From assembly GCA_034696485.1 (NCBI GenBank), contig JAQIWT010001450.1:1-10758 (forward strand): a DNA stretch of 10,758 bases, in the 5' to 3' direction. Below are positions 1 to 8,646 of this stretch, piece by piece. Position 1 is the stretch's first letter; every line of letters begins with the position of its first letter. The stretch is from Isohypsibius dastychi. Taxonomy: Eukaryota > Tardigrada > Eutardigrada > Parachela > Isohypsibiidae. The notes under the pieces are model-generated. The model was not told where the DNA came from, did not search any database, and saw nothing but the letters and a program-made list of their open reading frames with translations. The position numbers were made by a program, and so were the translations under genes.

Positions 1-1671
1 AACATCTTGATAGACGGCAACAACAAGCTTAAGCTTGGTGACTTTGGATTTGCGCGTAGCTGTGTACCGGCAATAGAAACAACAGACACCGATCTGCAGG
101 AAACGAGATTAATTCGCGAATTCATGAGCAGTGATGTTTCAACGCTTCCTGTCAGCCATAAGCCACAGACTGAAACCATGCTCGCCCAAAACGGCTCGGT
201 TGCTTCTGGAAATGCAAGACGAGAAAAGTATTCTGGCTCAGGGTCCGGCAACGGGCTTCAGACTACTCGGTAAGATGTTACAAAGGCATTCGAAGCCAGA
301 CAACAGTTCTGAAAACCATCTTCTGGCCTCATTGTATCTGACCCTCCTTTTGAAATGCAGACAAAGTGATTTTCTGGTGGCTGGATAAGGATATAGAGAC
401 AAGCTTCATGAATCTCCATAGAAAACAAACAAACTCAAAACCTCAAATCTTGCAATCTCACGAAAAGAATAAAACGAAAACATGCTGACCTTGCAAAACA
501 AAAAACAATTGGTAGTAAATTAAGGTGAACAAAGTCTCCAAGGCTCATTTTTGCTTCTCATAGCTAGTTTGTCTCTCCGTAAAAGTTTTCAAGGTGTAAC
601 GCATCAGGCTCTACGATGGATTCATTAGGAAAACTTTCCAGTTGCGTCTTCTTGTTGAATGTCTGCACATGCAAACCGGGCTGGTACACATTGATTTTCT
701 GTACTGCAGCGGCATCACAGTCAACTTATGTATTAAGCAAGAAATTTTGGAAATGGTATCCCCACACGTTCCCGTATGAGATACGTTTGAATACAATTGG
801 TTCCTGAAATCTTCATGGATCTGGAGCGAAGCGAACCACAATTCAAGTCAAACACTGAAGTGCAGGGAAGATGTTGCTTAAATTAAAATTTCAGGTAACA
901 GGAGCCCTGCTGACGGAAATTTTGATTTTGAACCAAAAACCTGCTTGTCATTTGTTGACATTCTACCTTGACCGACGTAAAGTCAGAAAGAGGTTTGGTG
1001 GGAATCAGTTCGTGGACCAACCGAGTGACTCAGTATGAGAAACGAAAAGCGAAAAATATTTCGATCTTGCGATCCTGAAGATCATCCGAACTTAATTTTG
1101 TTGCAGCGTTCGCCGTACGTTTAAGGGGGGGGGGGTGCTGTCTTAAGATTTCGGTTACAGCGTAAATCTGTATTTAAAAATGGGACAGCACATGAGAACG
1201 AGCAGAACCGTTGGAACATACTGCTCACACACACCAGTTTCCTCTATTTTACTTCAATGGTTTTGTTTCAATAGTTCAACGGTATACGGTAAAGACAGCC
1301 TGAGTTCTGGCCAACCTGTTGCTTCAATGACCTTTTGTGGAAGCGTTGCATATGCAGCACCTGAAGTATTATCGAGAAAAAGCTACGACCCAAAGCGCTA
1401 CGACATGTGGTCATCTGGTGTAATCATCTTTATCATGGCCTGCTTCTTCATGCCCTTTGACGACTCCGATCAGCCGAAAATGGTTCGCAGGCAGCTGGCA
1501 AAAAAATGGAGATACCCCCCAGATGCAAAGATCTCGGACTTGCTGAAAGATTTTCTTGATGGAATGATGGAGCCAAACCCCAAAGAACGAATGACTGTCA
1601 ATCAAGCAGTTAAACACAAATGGCTCAAAAGAGCATACCGAGATCACTTTGGCGAGGAAACCAAATACTAA
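1..1671 (+). CDS. Testis-specific serine/threonine kinase (TSSK)-like, 3' part of gene, two exons
   Basis: Seen: exon 1-269 (open from base 1, so the gene begins outside the window) and exon 1275-1671, ending in TAA. They join at donor CG|gtaaga and acceptor tttcaatag|T, both phase 2, giving 221 residues. The fragment starts at the catalytic-loop Asn (NILIDG) and shows KLGDFGFAR with the metal-binding Asp at residue 14. Later come TFCGSVAYAAPEV (APE Glu near residue 120), YDMWSSGVIIFIM with the subdomain IX Asp, PFDDSDQPKM, and the subdomain XI Arg in PNPKERMTV. The tail is WLKRAYRDHFGEETKY. Known: FCGSxAYAAPE and PFDDSDxxKM are typical of the TSSK branch of CAMK-like kinases, which phosphorylate Ser/Thr in male germ cells. 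The lobe holding the ATP loop and HRD lies upstream. Odd: DFG to APE spans about 106 residues instead of about 32, because of a Ser/Gly/polar insert. Germline role is inference from family. Confidence 0.88.
270..1274 (+). other. Intron of the TSSK-like gene (about 1 kb)
   Basis: The donor gtaaga and the acceptor ttttgtttcaatag join two kinase exons in matching phase. The interior has no open frame resembling a protein family. It is AT-rich around 420-540 and contains an 11-base G run at 1125-1135. Other in-phase donors exist at 225 (AA|gtattc) and near 240 (GG|gtccgg). They would shorten exon 1 slightly but score worse by eye. Confidence 0.75.
1125..1135 (+). repeat. Poly(G) tract, 11 bases
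   Basis: An uninterrupted run of 11 G inside the kinase intron. It is one of three G/C homopolymers in the window (also 3089-3103 and 7518-7533). All lie in introns or intergenic DNA. Its length is likely to be variable and prone to sequencing error. Confidence 0.9.
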
Positions 1672-1873
1672 AGTTTTGCTTGGCCTAGCACTTAATGTTT
1701 CATCGGACAATGCCTGTTTCATACCATGATTAATTTTGGACATGGCTGATAAATGATAGTTAATAACTATTAGTTACATCTCTGGCAAACTGCGGACCAA
1801 TGGCAAACGTTTTAAACGACGCCCGTTTCCCAACGGGAAAAACCCACCCTCGAAATGCTCGTAGCGCCGGAAG
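1672..1873 (+). other. 3' flank of the kinase gene
   Basis: This is the short spacer between the kinase stop codon and the left end of the next transposable element. It is where the 3' UTR should lie, but I see no canonical AATAAA. The nearest sequence is GATAAATGA at about 1749. No coding signal was seen. Confidence 0.4.
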
Positions 1874-2294
1874 TACTGTGCACCCCCTCTAATTGAATAT
1901 CTCTCCAGTTTAATATCGTGAAACTGGTTGCGTCACATGCGCCATATAGGTAGAGGGCTGGGCAGTTCACTGCGCGGGGTCCCTCTCCAGTTTAATAGGC
2001 CCCCACGGTAAATTTTGCCGCATTGCCCTCAGCCTCTGGCCAAGTCCATCTCTGATTTGATAAACAATGTTGTGATTCTCCAGATTAGCTCGAACAAAAC
2101 TCTCCCGACTGAAGATCATCTTGAAAACAACGATTTGAACTATTCTCGATCGCCAAATTAACGTTCCCGATCAACAACGCTGTTTTTGACACATTCGTGA
2201 ATGACGCGATTCTGACGTTGCTTCACCTCTTCAGTTTAATAACCTCTCGAATTTGATAGCTCGGCGCTCATTAAATTAGAGGGATTGCACAGTA
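1874..2294. mobile_element. Tigger/pogo-like MITE (Tc1/mariner superfamily), 421 bp including TA duplications
   Basis: Seen: the left end TA-CTGTGCACCCCCTCTAATTG (from 1874) matches the reverse complement of the right end. That right end, read inward from 2294, is TA-CTGTGCAATCCCTCTAATTT. The inverted ends span 1876-1898 and 2270-2292, with 20 of 23 positions identical and TA on both outer sides. Just inside are repeated motifs of the form CCTCTCCAGTTTAATA at 1901, 1982, 2226 and 2243. Known: Tc1/mariner elements insert at TA, and pogo/Tigger relatives often carry several short CCTCTNNAATTYGA-like subterminal repeats bound by the transposase. No transposase frame survives inside, so it is non-autonomous. 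The family assignment is inference from the termini and the TA site. Confidence 0.72.
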
Positions 2295-2720
2295 CCAGCA
2301 ATCACACCACCACAACGAAACTTGTGATTTGGATTTTGTATTGCTTGAAAGCATTGGACTGCCTTCGTTCCAAGGGAACCTGCGCATGAGCGTTATGAAC
2401 CAAACTATAACATCTAAACAGTTACGGCCTGGGTTGATATGAGAAACTAAAAACTGTTCAATCACATTTCTAGGGCCACACGACACGATGCAGCAGAATT
2501 TTATGATTTGTTTAATGACTCTCCGAATGTCTTTGTCGTATCAAGTGCTAAGCGTTTTCTCGCTCGGATCAAGCCGAACAATAGACCAAAGTCATGAGCT
2601 CGATAAGCAAAGCCGCACGGGTTTTCGTTATTACTGCGATCGGTGAAACTGCCAAATGTTCTTTAAAGAAACTGTTCAATCTTGCTCACCCCGTATACAT
2701 ACGCTTGTGACTGTAATTAG
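2295..2720. other. Intergenic stretch with no recognised gene
   Basis: No open frame here resembles a known family on either strand, and I found no RNA gene, promoter or repeat boundary. The right end (gtgactgtaattag at 2707-2720) could serve as a splice acceptor for the Cys-rich open frame that follows. Confidence 0.5.
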
Positions 2721-3029
2721 AGATGGCGGTACTTTCAAAAGTGTGGCTGTTACGTTTCAAAAGCTGCGAGCTACGGTTATGACTGCCGTTGCCAGTACAC
2801 AGGATTCCGGTCCTGTGGTGGCACGGAGGTCAAATGCGCAATCTTTCTGCCGGCAGCTTCGAGGCCACCGGGAGCATATGAACGATGCTCAAATACTCAG
2901 TGTGTCAGTGAGGAGTGCTGCCGACGGGCTGGTGGGTCTGCGTTCCATGCCAAACAGCAACTACAAATCGTTTTGAAGATTCAACGCAAACGTTCTCGGG
3001 GAATGATTTTGTTGGTGTGGATCGCGTGA
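2721..3029 (+). other. Cys-rich open frame, possible exon of unknown gene
   Basis: From the acceptor-like sequence ctgtaattag, the frame starting at 2721 stays open for 102 codons to TGA at 3027-3029. It has no early ATG. The first 75 residues contain 11 Cys: QKCGCYVSKAASYGYDCRCQ, then YTGFRSCGGTEVKC, later CSNTQCVSEECCRR. The spacing is loosely like EGF or other extracellular disulfide modules but fits none precisely. No neighbouring exon in matching phase was found. A competing open frame overlaps it in another phase. It may be a diverged exon, a transposon remnant or chance. I do not assign a function. Confidence 0.2.
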
Positions 3030-3088
3030 AGTGTCTGCGTGTCTAACTGAGAATATAAATTGCTGCAAGTTTTCAGTCAAAGACGAAT

Positions 3089-3103
3089 CCCCCCCCCCCC
3101 CCC
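3089..3103 (+). repeat. Poly(C) tract, 15 bases
   Basis: An uninterrupted run of 15 C lying about 90 bp left of the 735-bp inverted-repeat element. It is the complement-strand equivalent of the two poly(G) tracts in the window. Confidence 0.9.
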
Positions 3104-3190
3104 GAGCTTATGCCTGAAACCTGGGGTAATGTAACGGTGCGCATCTTTTTCCGAACCTTCTTCGTCAGTTGATTCCAACAGTAAGCGAAT

Positions 3191-3925
3191 GTAGCCGACG
3201 AAATTGTCCGGTTGTCCGGTATGACTGCCGGCGGACACTCTCACCAGACACTTCCGTTGGATACCTTTTGTCGGCAAACACCTCTGGTGGTAGGGCACCC
3301 ATTATGATTTCGAATCAGCGTCATTCTCTATCAGATATTGTAGTTCGGTTGATGGATATCTTCGCAAGAGAGACATGTGATTTTTAAGTCTATGCCAACG
3401 ATTTGCAAGGAAAGCAATGAGTTTTGATAAGTTTAGAAAATATGGTGATAGAATTTGAAACACAATTCCACGAGGTCATTTGACGATTTCTGTTGATTCA
3501 GCGGAACCATTTCAAGTTGGCGGCTGAAAAGTAAGTGAACATGAGAACTCTAATAAGATGCAGCCTGGCTGTGTTGTCACTGGCACAAAAAAATATGGGC
3601 ACGGAAAATTTGACCTCGCCGACCACAGGAAGCCAAGACAAGAGGGCCTGGACAGGGTGACAAAACAACAGAAAAAATCAGAAAAACAAAGGTTCATTTT
3701 ACATTTCAGTGTTTTCCGAAAAGAGTGAACAACAAAAGTGTTCGGATCAAAGTGTCCGCCACAAAGAAGTGTTTGCCGATAGATAGCACCCGACGAAAGT
3801 GTCCGGTAAAAGTGTCCGCCGTCAATCGTACCGGACAACCGGACAATTTGGTCGGCTATATTAGCCGACGAAAGTGTCCGGGTGTCCGATCGGACACCGG
3901 ACAACCAGACACTTTCGTCGGCTAC
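3191..3925. mobile_element. Non-autonomous DNA element with GTAGCCGACGAAA terminal inverted repeats, 735 bp
   Basis: Seen: the left end GTAGCCGACGAAA is matched by the right end TTTCGTCGGCTAC, 13 bp without mismatch. The left 100 bases (3191-3290) are similar throughout to the reverse complement of about 3760-3860. This includes CGAAATTGTCCGGTTGTCCG on the left against the same word with one change on the right, and a shared TCGGCAAACAC near the inner edges. Flanks are AAGCGAAT on the left and AAGCGAT on the right, a possible 7-8 bp target duplication with one indel. TGTCCGG/CCGGACA words recur many times. No transposase frame is visible, so it is probably a MITE or fold-back element. The superfamily is not determined. 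An 8-bp duplication would suggest hAT-like, but the termini are not diagnostic. Confidence 0.68.
3862..3924. repeat. 63-bp near-palindrome at the right end of the 735-bp element
   Basis: TAGCCGACGAAAGTGTCCGG reads inward from the left and its reverse complement returns on the right (CCAGACACTTTCGTCGGCTA, one mismatch). At the centre is the perfect 16-bp palindrome GTGTCCGATCGGACAC. It adjoins an inner 8-bp inverted pair GTCGGCTA-tat-TAGCCGAC at 3851-3869. The right end therefore carries two opposed terminal copies where the left end has one, as if a terminal repeat had been duplicated in inverted orientation. Confidence 0.8.
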
Positions 3926-4070
3926 AAGCGATAGCTTTTCACAATGTATCTTGAAAGCGTTTGAGCGGCGGATGGAGGAAAGCTGGTGTCGGATCGGTTA
4001 TGGTTACTACTTTTAATGCGTGGACGTGATAATGAATTCGGTCTCGGTGTGGCTTAATATGATATCTTTC

Positions 4071-4622
4071 GATTTGTCGGAGCGCTTTGACCCAATGGGC
4101 GGCAAACTAACCCATGAAGCGATTAATGAGTTGTCATTCCGTCTCGATCCGTGCATACCTGGATGAGTTTTCGGGTGGTCTGCGGGCGATTACGAATCAG
4201 TTAACTAAAGCGTTAGTCTTTCATGAGGAATACAATTACTCTGGTTTCATTTTTATGACACCATCTGTACCAACTCCATTGCCTGTTCGTAAATTCAATC
4301 AACGTAACAAGTTATGTTGCGTTTTTAAACGAAATTCCAATACTGCCGAAGCCGAGAAAACAAGGCTTGTTTCTCACGCTATTTCGATCTCGAAAATCGA
4401 AATCAAATTTTCAGTTTCGATGGACTTTTAAAGTGGATGGTGGCACGAACTGAAAATTCGAAAAATAAAATGAAAGTTCAGAATGTAGAAGAGTAGTAAC
4501 CCCTCATAAACCACTGGGCGTCACGTCCAAGAATGCTGTCGAACGAGAGGGAATGGCCAAACATGGGAACTTCATGGATTAAAATTCTTTAACTCGTTGG
4601 GTCAGAGCGTTCCGACCAAATC
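4071..4622. repeat. Diverged inverted-repeat pair (arms about 125 bp)
   Basis: The left arm, about 4071-4195, aligns with the reverse complement of about 4495-4622. Shared words in order are GATTTG(G)TCGGA, CGCTYTGACCCAA, CCATGAAG, CATTCC-TCTCG and TGGTYTRYGNGGG. I estimate roughly two-thirds identity, with small indels. Inside is a second, exact-looking pair, AATTTTCAGTT at 4406-4416 against AACTGAAAATT at 4448-4458. The left arm carries a 105-codon ATG open frame (4114-4431) that resembles nothing I know. Likely two old copies of a dispersed repeat in opposite orientation, or a decayed fold-back element. Confidence 0.5.
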
Positions 4623-5275
4623 CAAGGCTACCCTATGGATGTGCGGATTAACTTCAACGGTATGCTCCACGGCTTGAGTGGCTTGTTCTACAGGAACTGA
4701 AAAACTAGGTTAGCACTTTAACAAACAGTGTTCCGTGATAACGCACAATACGTGTTAGTGTTGCTACGAACCGGTTTAATAATCGTAATGTACAGTACAA
4801 TTGCAAATTCATCTATCTCAACTTTTCTGCGTATCTTGCCTGATGTGGAGTATTGCATGATCCCAGTGAAAGCATTTTGCATTTATCTGACTGAATGAGC
4901 TGACATGTTGATCTCGAGTTGGCAGTTGTTGAATCGGTTCTGAACTAGCAAGTGCATATTTTGTCATCGATGTCAGAATTGACCTTGAGCAAACTTCCAA
5001 ACTTTGTTGGACCGGACCCGGAAACAAGTGCCGACTTGCGTGAGTGAATCCTAACTTAGTCGAGCCGATATATTCGATATAGTACGTATATTTGGCCCAA
5101 GCCGACTGAGAGCATGACATTATCGAATGACATTATGTGAAACGGCTACGGTACTGGCGGGTTGACTTGGGGAGTCCATACCCAGACTGCGACTCATTAC
5201 CCAGTTCTCCAAGGCGGACAATAGTTTTAAGAATAACAGTAGAATTTCGTCCTACATGATACACTTCGTTCAGTA
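4623..5275. other. Intergenic stretch with no recognised feature
   Basis: No splice-consistent coding frame, RNA gene or clear repeat was seen. The only open frame of note is a minus-strand one of about 100 codons (4818-5120). It has no family resemblance and no supporting exons. Confidence 0.5.
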
Positions 5276-5324
5276 ATTCACTGGAGAACTCTCATAGACT
5301 AAGCATTAGAGTTTTCCAGTGAAT
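5276..5324. repeat. 17-bp-arm hairpin
   Basis: ATTCACTGGAGAACTCT (5276-5292) is followed by a 15-base loop and then AGAGTTTTCCAGTGAAT (5308-5324). The second arm is the reverse complement of the first with one mismatch (G:T wobble in RNA). It lies in intergenic DNA with no adjoining gene, so it could be a small inverted repeat or the core of a fold-back element. Nothing shows that it is transcribed. Confidence 0.8.
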
Positions 5325-5963
5325 CACTTCACGGAGAGTAGCCTTCAAACAGGTTTTTTGTGAAAACATGACCCACATGGAAAGTGCTTGTGTATGAATA
5401 CGGCTGTGGGATTCTTTGCCCGCCAAGTGGTGCCGCAATCGGGAGTCATTCCACTTCTTGCCCTTGTTTTTCGAAACTGTACCAAAGAACGATTAATTAC
5501 TTGACAATTATTACCGAACTGTATGAAACCGAAACACAGAGAAAAACCCGGTTAAATTAATAAACCACCCCTGAGGGTTGGAGTCTCGTGGAAGCGACAA
5601 GAAGGGTATGACTCCCAGAGGTTTCTCGCCGCTTCAGTACTAAGTACGGGGATCTTGTAAATAATAATTTCGGGATTGCCAGAGTTTCACCTGTTTTTTT
5701 CATTTCCGAAGCGCTTGCGGGTTTTTTCCCCTTTGTACCGATGTCGCCGCAAAGTTGTGCTATATCACCACTCAGTACTATCGGAACAGCAACTCTTTAA
5801 CCAGTAGTTCCCGTTTACTTCCATGTGGGTTTTTAATCAACATTGTACTGTTGACCCCACCGTAATCACTCGTTTGAACCACGTGTTTCTGCTTTGTTTG
5901 AGACGTTGATCGTGTATCATAGCGTTTTCCCTGCATGGCCTGACCCAGTGTTTTCTTAAACAG
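5325..5963. other. Intergenic or upstream region of the BCH-protein gene
   Basis: No coding exon was recognised. The right end, ttttcttaaacag (to 5963), is a good splice-acceptor match immediately before an open frame that leads into the next gene. Part of this stretch may therefore be the last portion of an intron, with a further upstream exon not recognised. No TATA box or other promoter element stands out. Confidence 0.4.
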
Positions 5964-5983
5964 GAATATCCGATGTTCCGTTG

Positions 5984-8646
5984 ATGTCCCTTGAACACTT
6001 CCGAGACTCGCTGAAGAATGAAGATCGGGCGAGGAACTCCTCATCGATGCCTGCTATTTTGGGTGAATATAGTTTCAATTACATCAAGATGAGTACGATC
6101 AAACCAGTGTTTTACAACCCAGCTCTGTTCAAGGATCTTCACAGAGTGCTGAAAGTGCCCCGGCTCTCGCGCAGCAAAAGTTCGCAAGACAAACCGATAC
6201 CGTAAATTACAATCATCACTTGACGGATGACGAAGGCTTGCGGAACAGTTGTACTTTAATTATACCCTTGACCAGTGACGAAAGTCCATGCAGTATATTT
6301 ACCTCGGTGGATCTAGTGGCACTTGCAAGGGAAGGACCAGCCGCTCTGACGACTTCCATCTCCCAGGCATCAGCTGGAGATGAGTCAAATTGCGAACAGT
6401 ACCCAGGTCTTTTTGAGCCAGAGATATCGGCTAGTTTCAATAATGCGGCCGATCCTCAGCTGATCTCTAGCTCAGAATCAGCTGAAATTCTCAACCGCTT
6501 GTTGTTGTATGAATCCAGAGAGCGCACTGCATGGGCTGAGACGGATAGGTATAACACTGATGCTTCGGAGGATGCAGAGATCGCTCAGAGGCAGCTCATG
6601 TATGATATGTGGATCGAGCTGAAGGGTCACAATGTCGAAATACAGAAACCTGGCTTTTTTCGACGTCTGCGGAAGGTTTTCAGTAAGCAGTCGACTGGGC
6701 CAGCCAACGCTACCGCTCCAAAGAGCTACGTGGCGCATCAACAATTCATTGGCAAGCAAGACACGAACATTGTTTTGGAAACAAGCTCAAAACAAATGGG
6801 AATTGCCAGTGTTTCGGATGCAGACATAGCTGGAGCTGACGACAAAGACAAAACTGATAAAACAAGAAGTACAGGTCCTCGGCCTGAAACATCTCTCGTG
6901 ACTCACCCTTTCGAAATAAGTGAGTGTTTTTGCGAGACTAACAGCGTTGATTTATGTATTGACATGACAAATGTGTTTGTTTTAAGACTCAAGTCTCCGC
7001 CCGGTCTCGCTTACAAAAATGGTGACCAATGATCAGGGTGACCGTCCAGTGAGGGGAATTGATAATTTGGGTCCATCAAAGCGGCCTACCCCATCACACT
7101 GGATGAGAGATAACACTGGCGTCGCGGAAGTTTTTGATTACGACCTGATAAGTGCGTACACCGGTGTTATCGAAGAAGGGCAAAAATATTGTGCTTCTGG
7201 TGGCCTCATACTGATTGCACTTCACAATGTGCCGTCGAGAACAATAGATTCATATTCGAAAGTCATGCTGCATCTTCTCAGGTGATTTTGAACGTGCTTG
7301 TTTGAAAGATACTGTAGTCCAAATGATGTTTTCAGATACATCGTGACCTACTTGGATCTCATTCCTGACAAGAGAGTGGTCATCATTTCGTGTGCGACAA
7401 TGATCGAAAATGAGCCGCCTGCCAGTTGGCTAAGGGACCTCTTCATGCATCTGGATTCAAAGTACTAGTTAACACATAAATAACTCTCTCAATGACGTGT
7501 TGTCAGAACCATGTTTCGGGGGGGGGGGGGGGGAGGAAAAACCGTTAAGTCCGGTTACCACAGTGTACCTTTATTACTATCAAAAACTTTCTCGACCCCC
7601 TCGCGGATAGCGCAGTGCAACTGCAACAAGCCCCTCAAGAAAGGTTTTGTTACTATTGTACAATGAACATGCCCAAGTGAAACAATGGGCGAATTGCGCT
7701 AAGCTAAAAGATGTTTCTACGCCATCACGCTTTCTTTAACCGGACCAATCTCGGTCTGTATGAGCCTGGTTGGATAGCATCATGCAAGATCGGGTTTTAA
7801 ACCCGTCAATCAGAATGGATCACACTGAGCAGCGTGACGTCGAAATTGGGAGGGTTCGCTTTTAGTTTCATCGTCAGCGTGATGGCTTTTGCGCCTAGCG
7901 CAGTTGATTCAATTAGACCGAGCGTTGTAATAGGGAAAGGCAGAGGGCGGACCAGTAGAAGACTATTCGTTGCAAAAGAACTGGTGAGCAAAACTTCGTA
8001 TTTACATACCTGGCTAAGAAATATCTCCAGCAATTCTACGTGCAGAGGAGATACCTCGAAAAACTCACTGCCATATTCGAAATTTCTGTGGTTTTCTAAT
8101 CTGCTGAAACCCAATGTGCTTAAAATGATGGAATATTCCGACAAGCCGCACAATTGTTCACAACCGGCACATTTAGCGAAAGGGGAGGGGTGAATTTAGA
8201 AATACCATCACACACACGATCAACTAGTTTGTTGATTGCTTGTGTCAAAAGGATATCCTCCGGTTGAGAAATGAATTAACCAACATCATGAATGGATTTA
8301 GATTCTGGAATTCCCATTGATTCAACGAATATGATTTCAGGGGCACGCAGAATCTCGTGCTGTATCCAGATCTATGGAGCCGGGCTAAGATTGAGCTGAA
8401 CGATAGCCGCCAAAATTGGTAGGTCAACAGTCTAACAACCGTGTCAAGTTGGTAGCTTTTTATTTTAGGCTGGGATGCTTCGATAGGGGCCTGATGTACT
8501 TCGCGAATATGGACTGCGTTCGGCAATATCTCGTGTCTCTTCATCTTGATTTTAAAAATTGTCCGGCCTTCATCACAAACTACGACGCTGTGATGGCTAC
8601 CGAGAACAACCGATCTTTTCGAAATGCAGATTCTATAAAGTCCTAA
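5984..8646 (+). CDS. BNIP2/Prune2-type BCH-domain (CRAL-TRIO-like) protein, divergent, six exons
   Basis: Seen: exons 5984-6062, 6134-6919, 6987-7281, 7336-7461, 8341-8418 and 8469-8646. Every junction is GT-AG and phase-consistent (introns 71, 67, 54, 879 and 50 nt), giving 513 residues. Residues about 1-330 are polar, acidic and Ser-rich. About 335-494 match a BCH domain: CASGGLILIALHNVPS, VMLHLLRYIVTYLDLI, NEPPASWLRDLFMHLDSK, QNLVLYPDLWSRAKI, then CPAFITNYD where relatives have IP-x-x-V-x-x-x-D. Known: BCH proteins (BNIP2, caytaxin, Prune2, ARHGAP1) are cytoplasmic scaffolds binding Rho-family GTPases, RhoGAPs and kinesin light chain. No RhoGAP domain follows. Odd: the usual KKNL...VHP and RPFISxKF motifs are strongly altered. 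Start uncertain: ATG 5984 is the first in the open frame, but acceptor aaacag at 5963 allows an upstream exon. The first intron is the weakest call. Confidence 0.72.
7462..8340 (+). other. Long intron (879 nt) splitting the BCH domain
   Basis: The donor AA|gtacta and acceptor atgatttcag|G are both phase 2 and join SWLRDLFMHLDSK to GTQNLVLYPDLW, which align consecutively with the BCH family. Without splicing, the frame stops at 7466-7468, in the middle of the domain. The intron holds a 16-base poly(G) run. It also has an open frame at 7801-8193 of hydrophobic and Ser-rich character that I could not link to any family, and a small imperfect hairpin around 8211-8245. Confidence 0.62.
7518..7533 (+). 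repeat. Poly(G) tract, 16 bases
   Basis: The longest homopolymer in the window, 16 G followed by AGG. It lies about 56 bases inside the long intron, downstream of the donor at 7462. Confidence 0.9.

Noticed and set aside
1411-1743. 110-codon minus-strand open frame
   Set aside because: It is the antisense shadow of the conserved kinase exon.
3512-3904. Minus-strand open frame of 130 codons with repeated TLSSG words
   Set aside because: The repeats come from the TGTCCGG/CCGGACA words of the inverted-repeat element, not from a protein repeat.
3191-3925. CRISPR-like array suggested by recurring GTGTCCGG words
   Set aside because: Spacing is irregular, orientation alternates, and the surrounding genes are intron-containing animal genes.
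4114-4431. 105-codon open frame
   Set aside because: It lies inside a diverged inverted repeat, has no splice partners and resembles no protein family.
6063-6088. 26-nt intron in the BCH gene (gtgaat...atcaag)
   Set aside because: Phase-compatible but implausibly short. The acceptor at 6132-6133 gives a 71-nt intron in the same phase with a better pyrimidine tract.
7570-7810. tRNA-like or SINE-like sequence (TAGCGCAGTGC and GGGTTTTAAACCC words)
   Set aside because: The A-box and B-box matches are imperfect and about 190 bases apart, and no cloverleaf can be folded.
7801-8193. Open frame with a hydrophobic stretch that could be a signal peptide, with a good donor gtgagc inside
   Set aside because: It lies within the intron required to join the two halves of the BCH domain, and no acceptor links it in phase to a recognisable exon.
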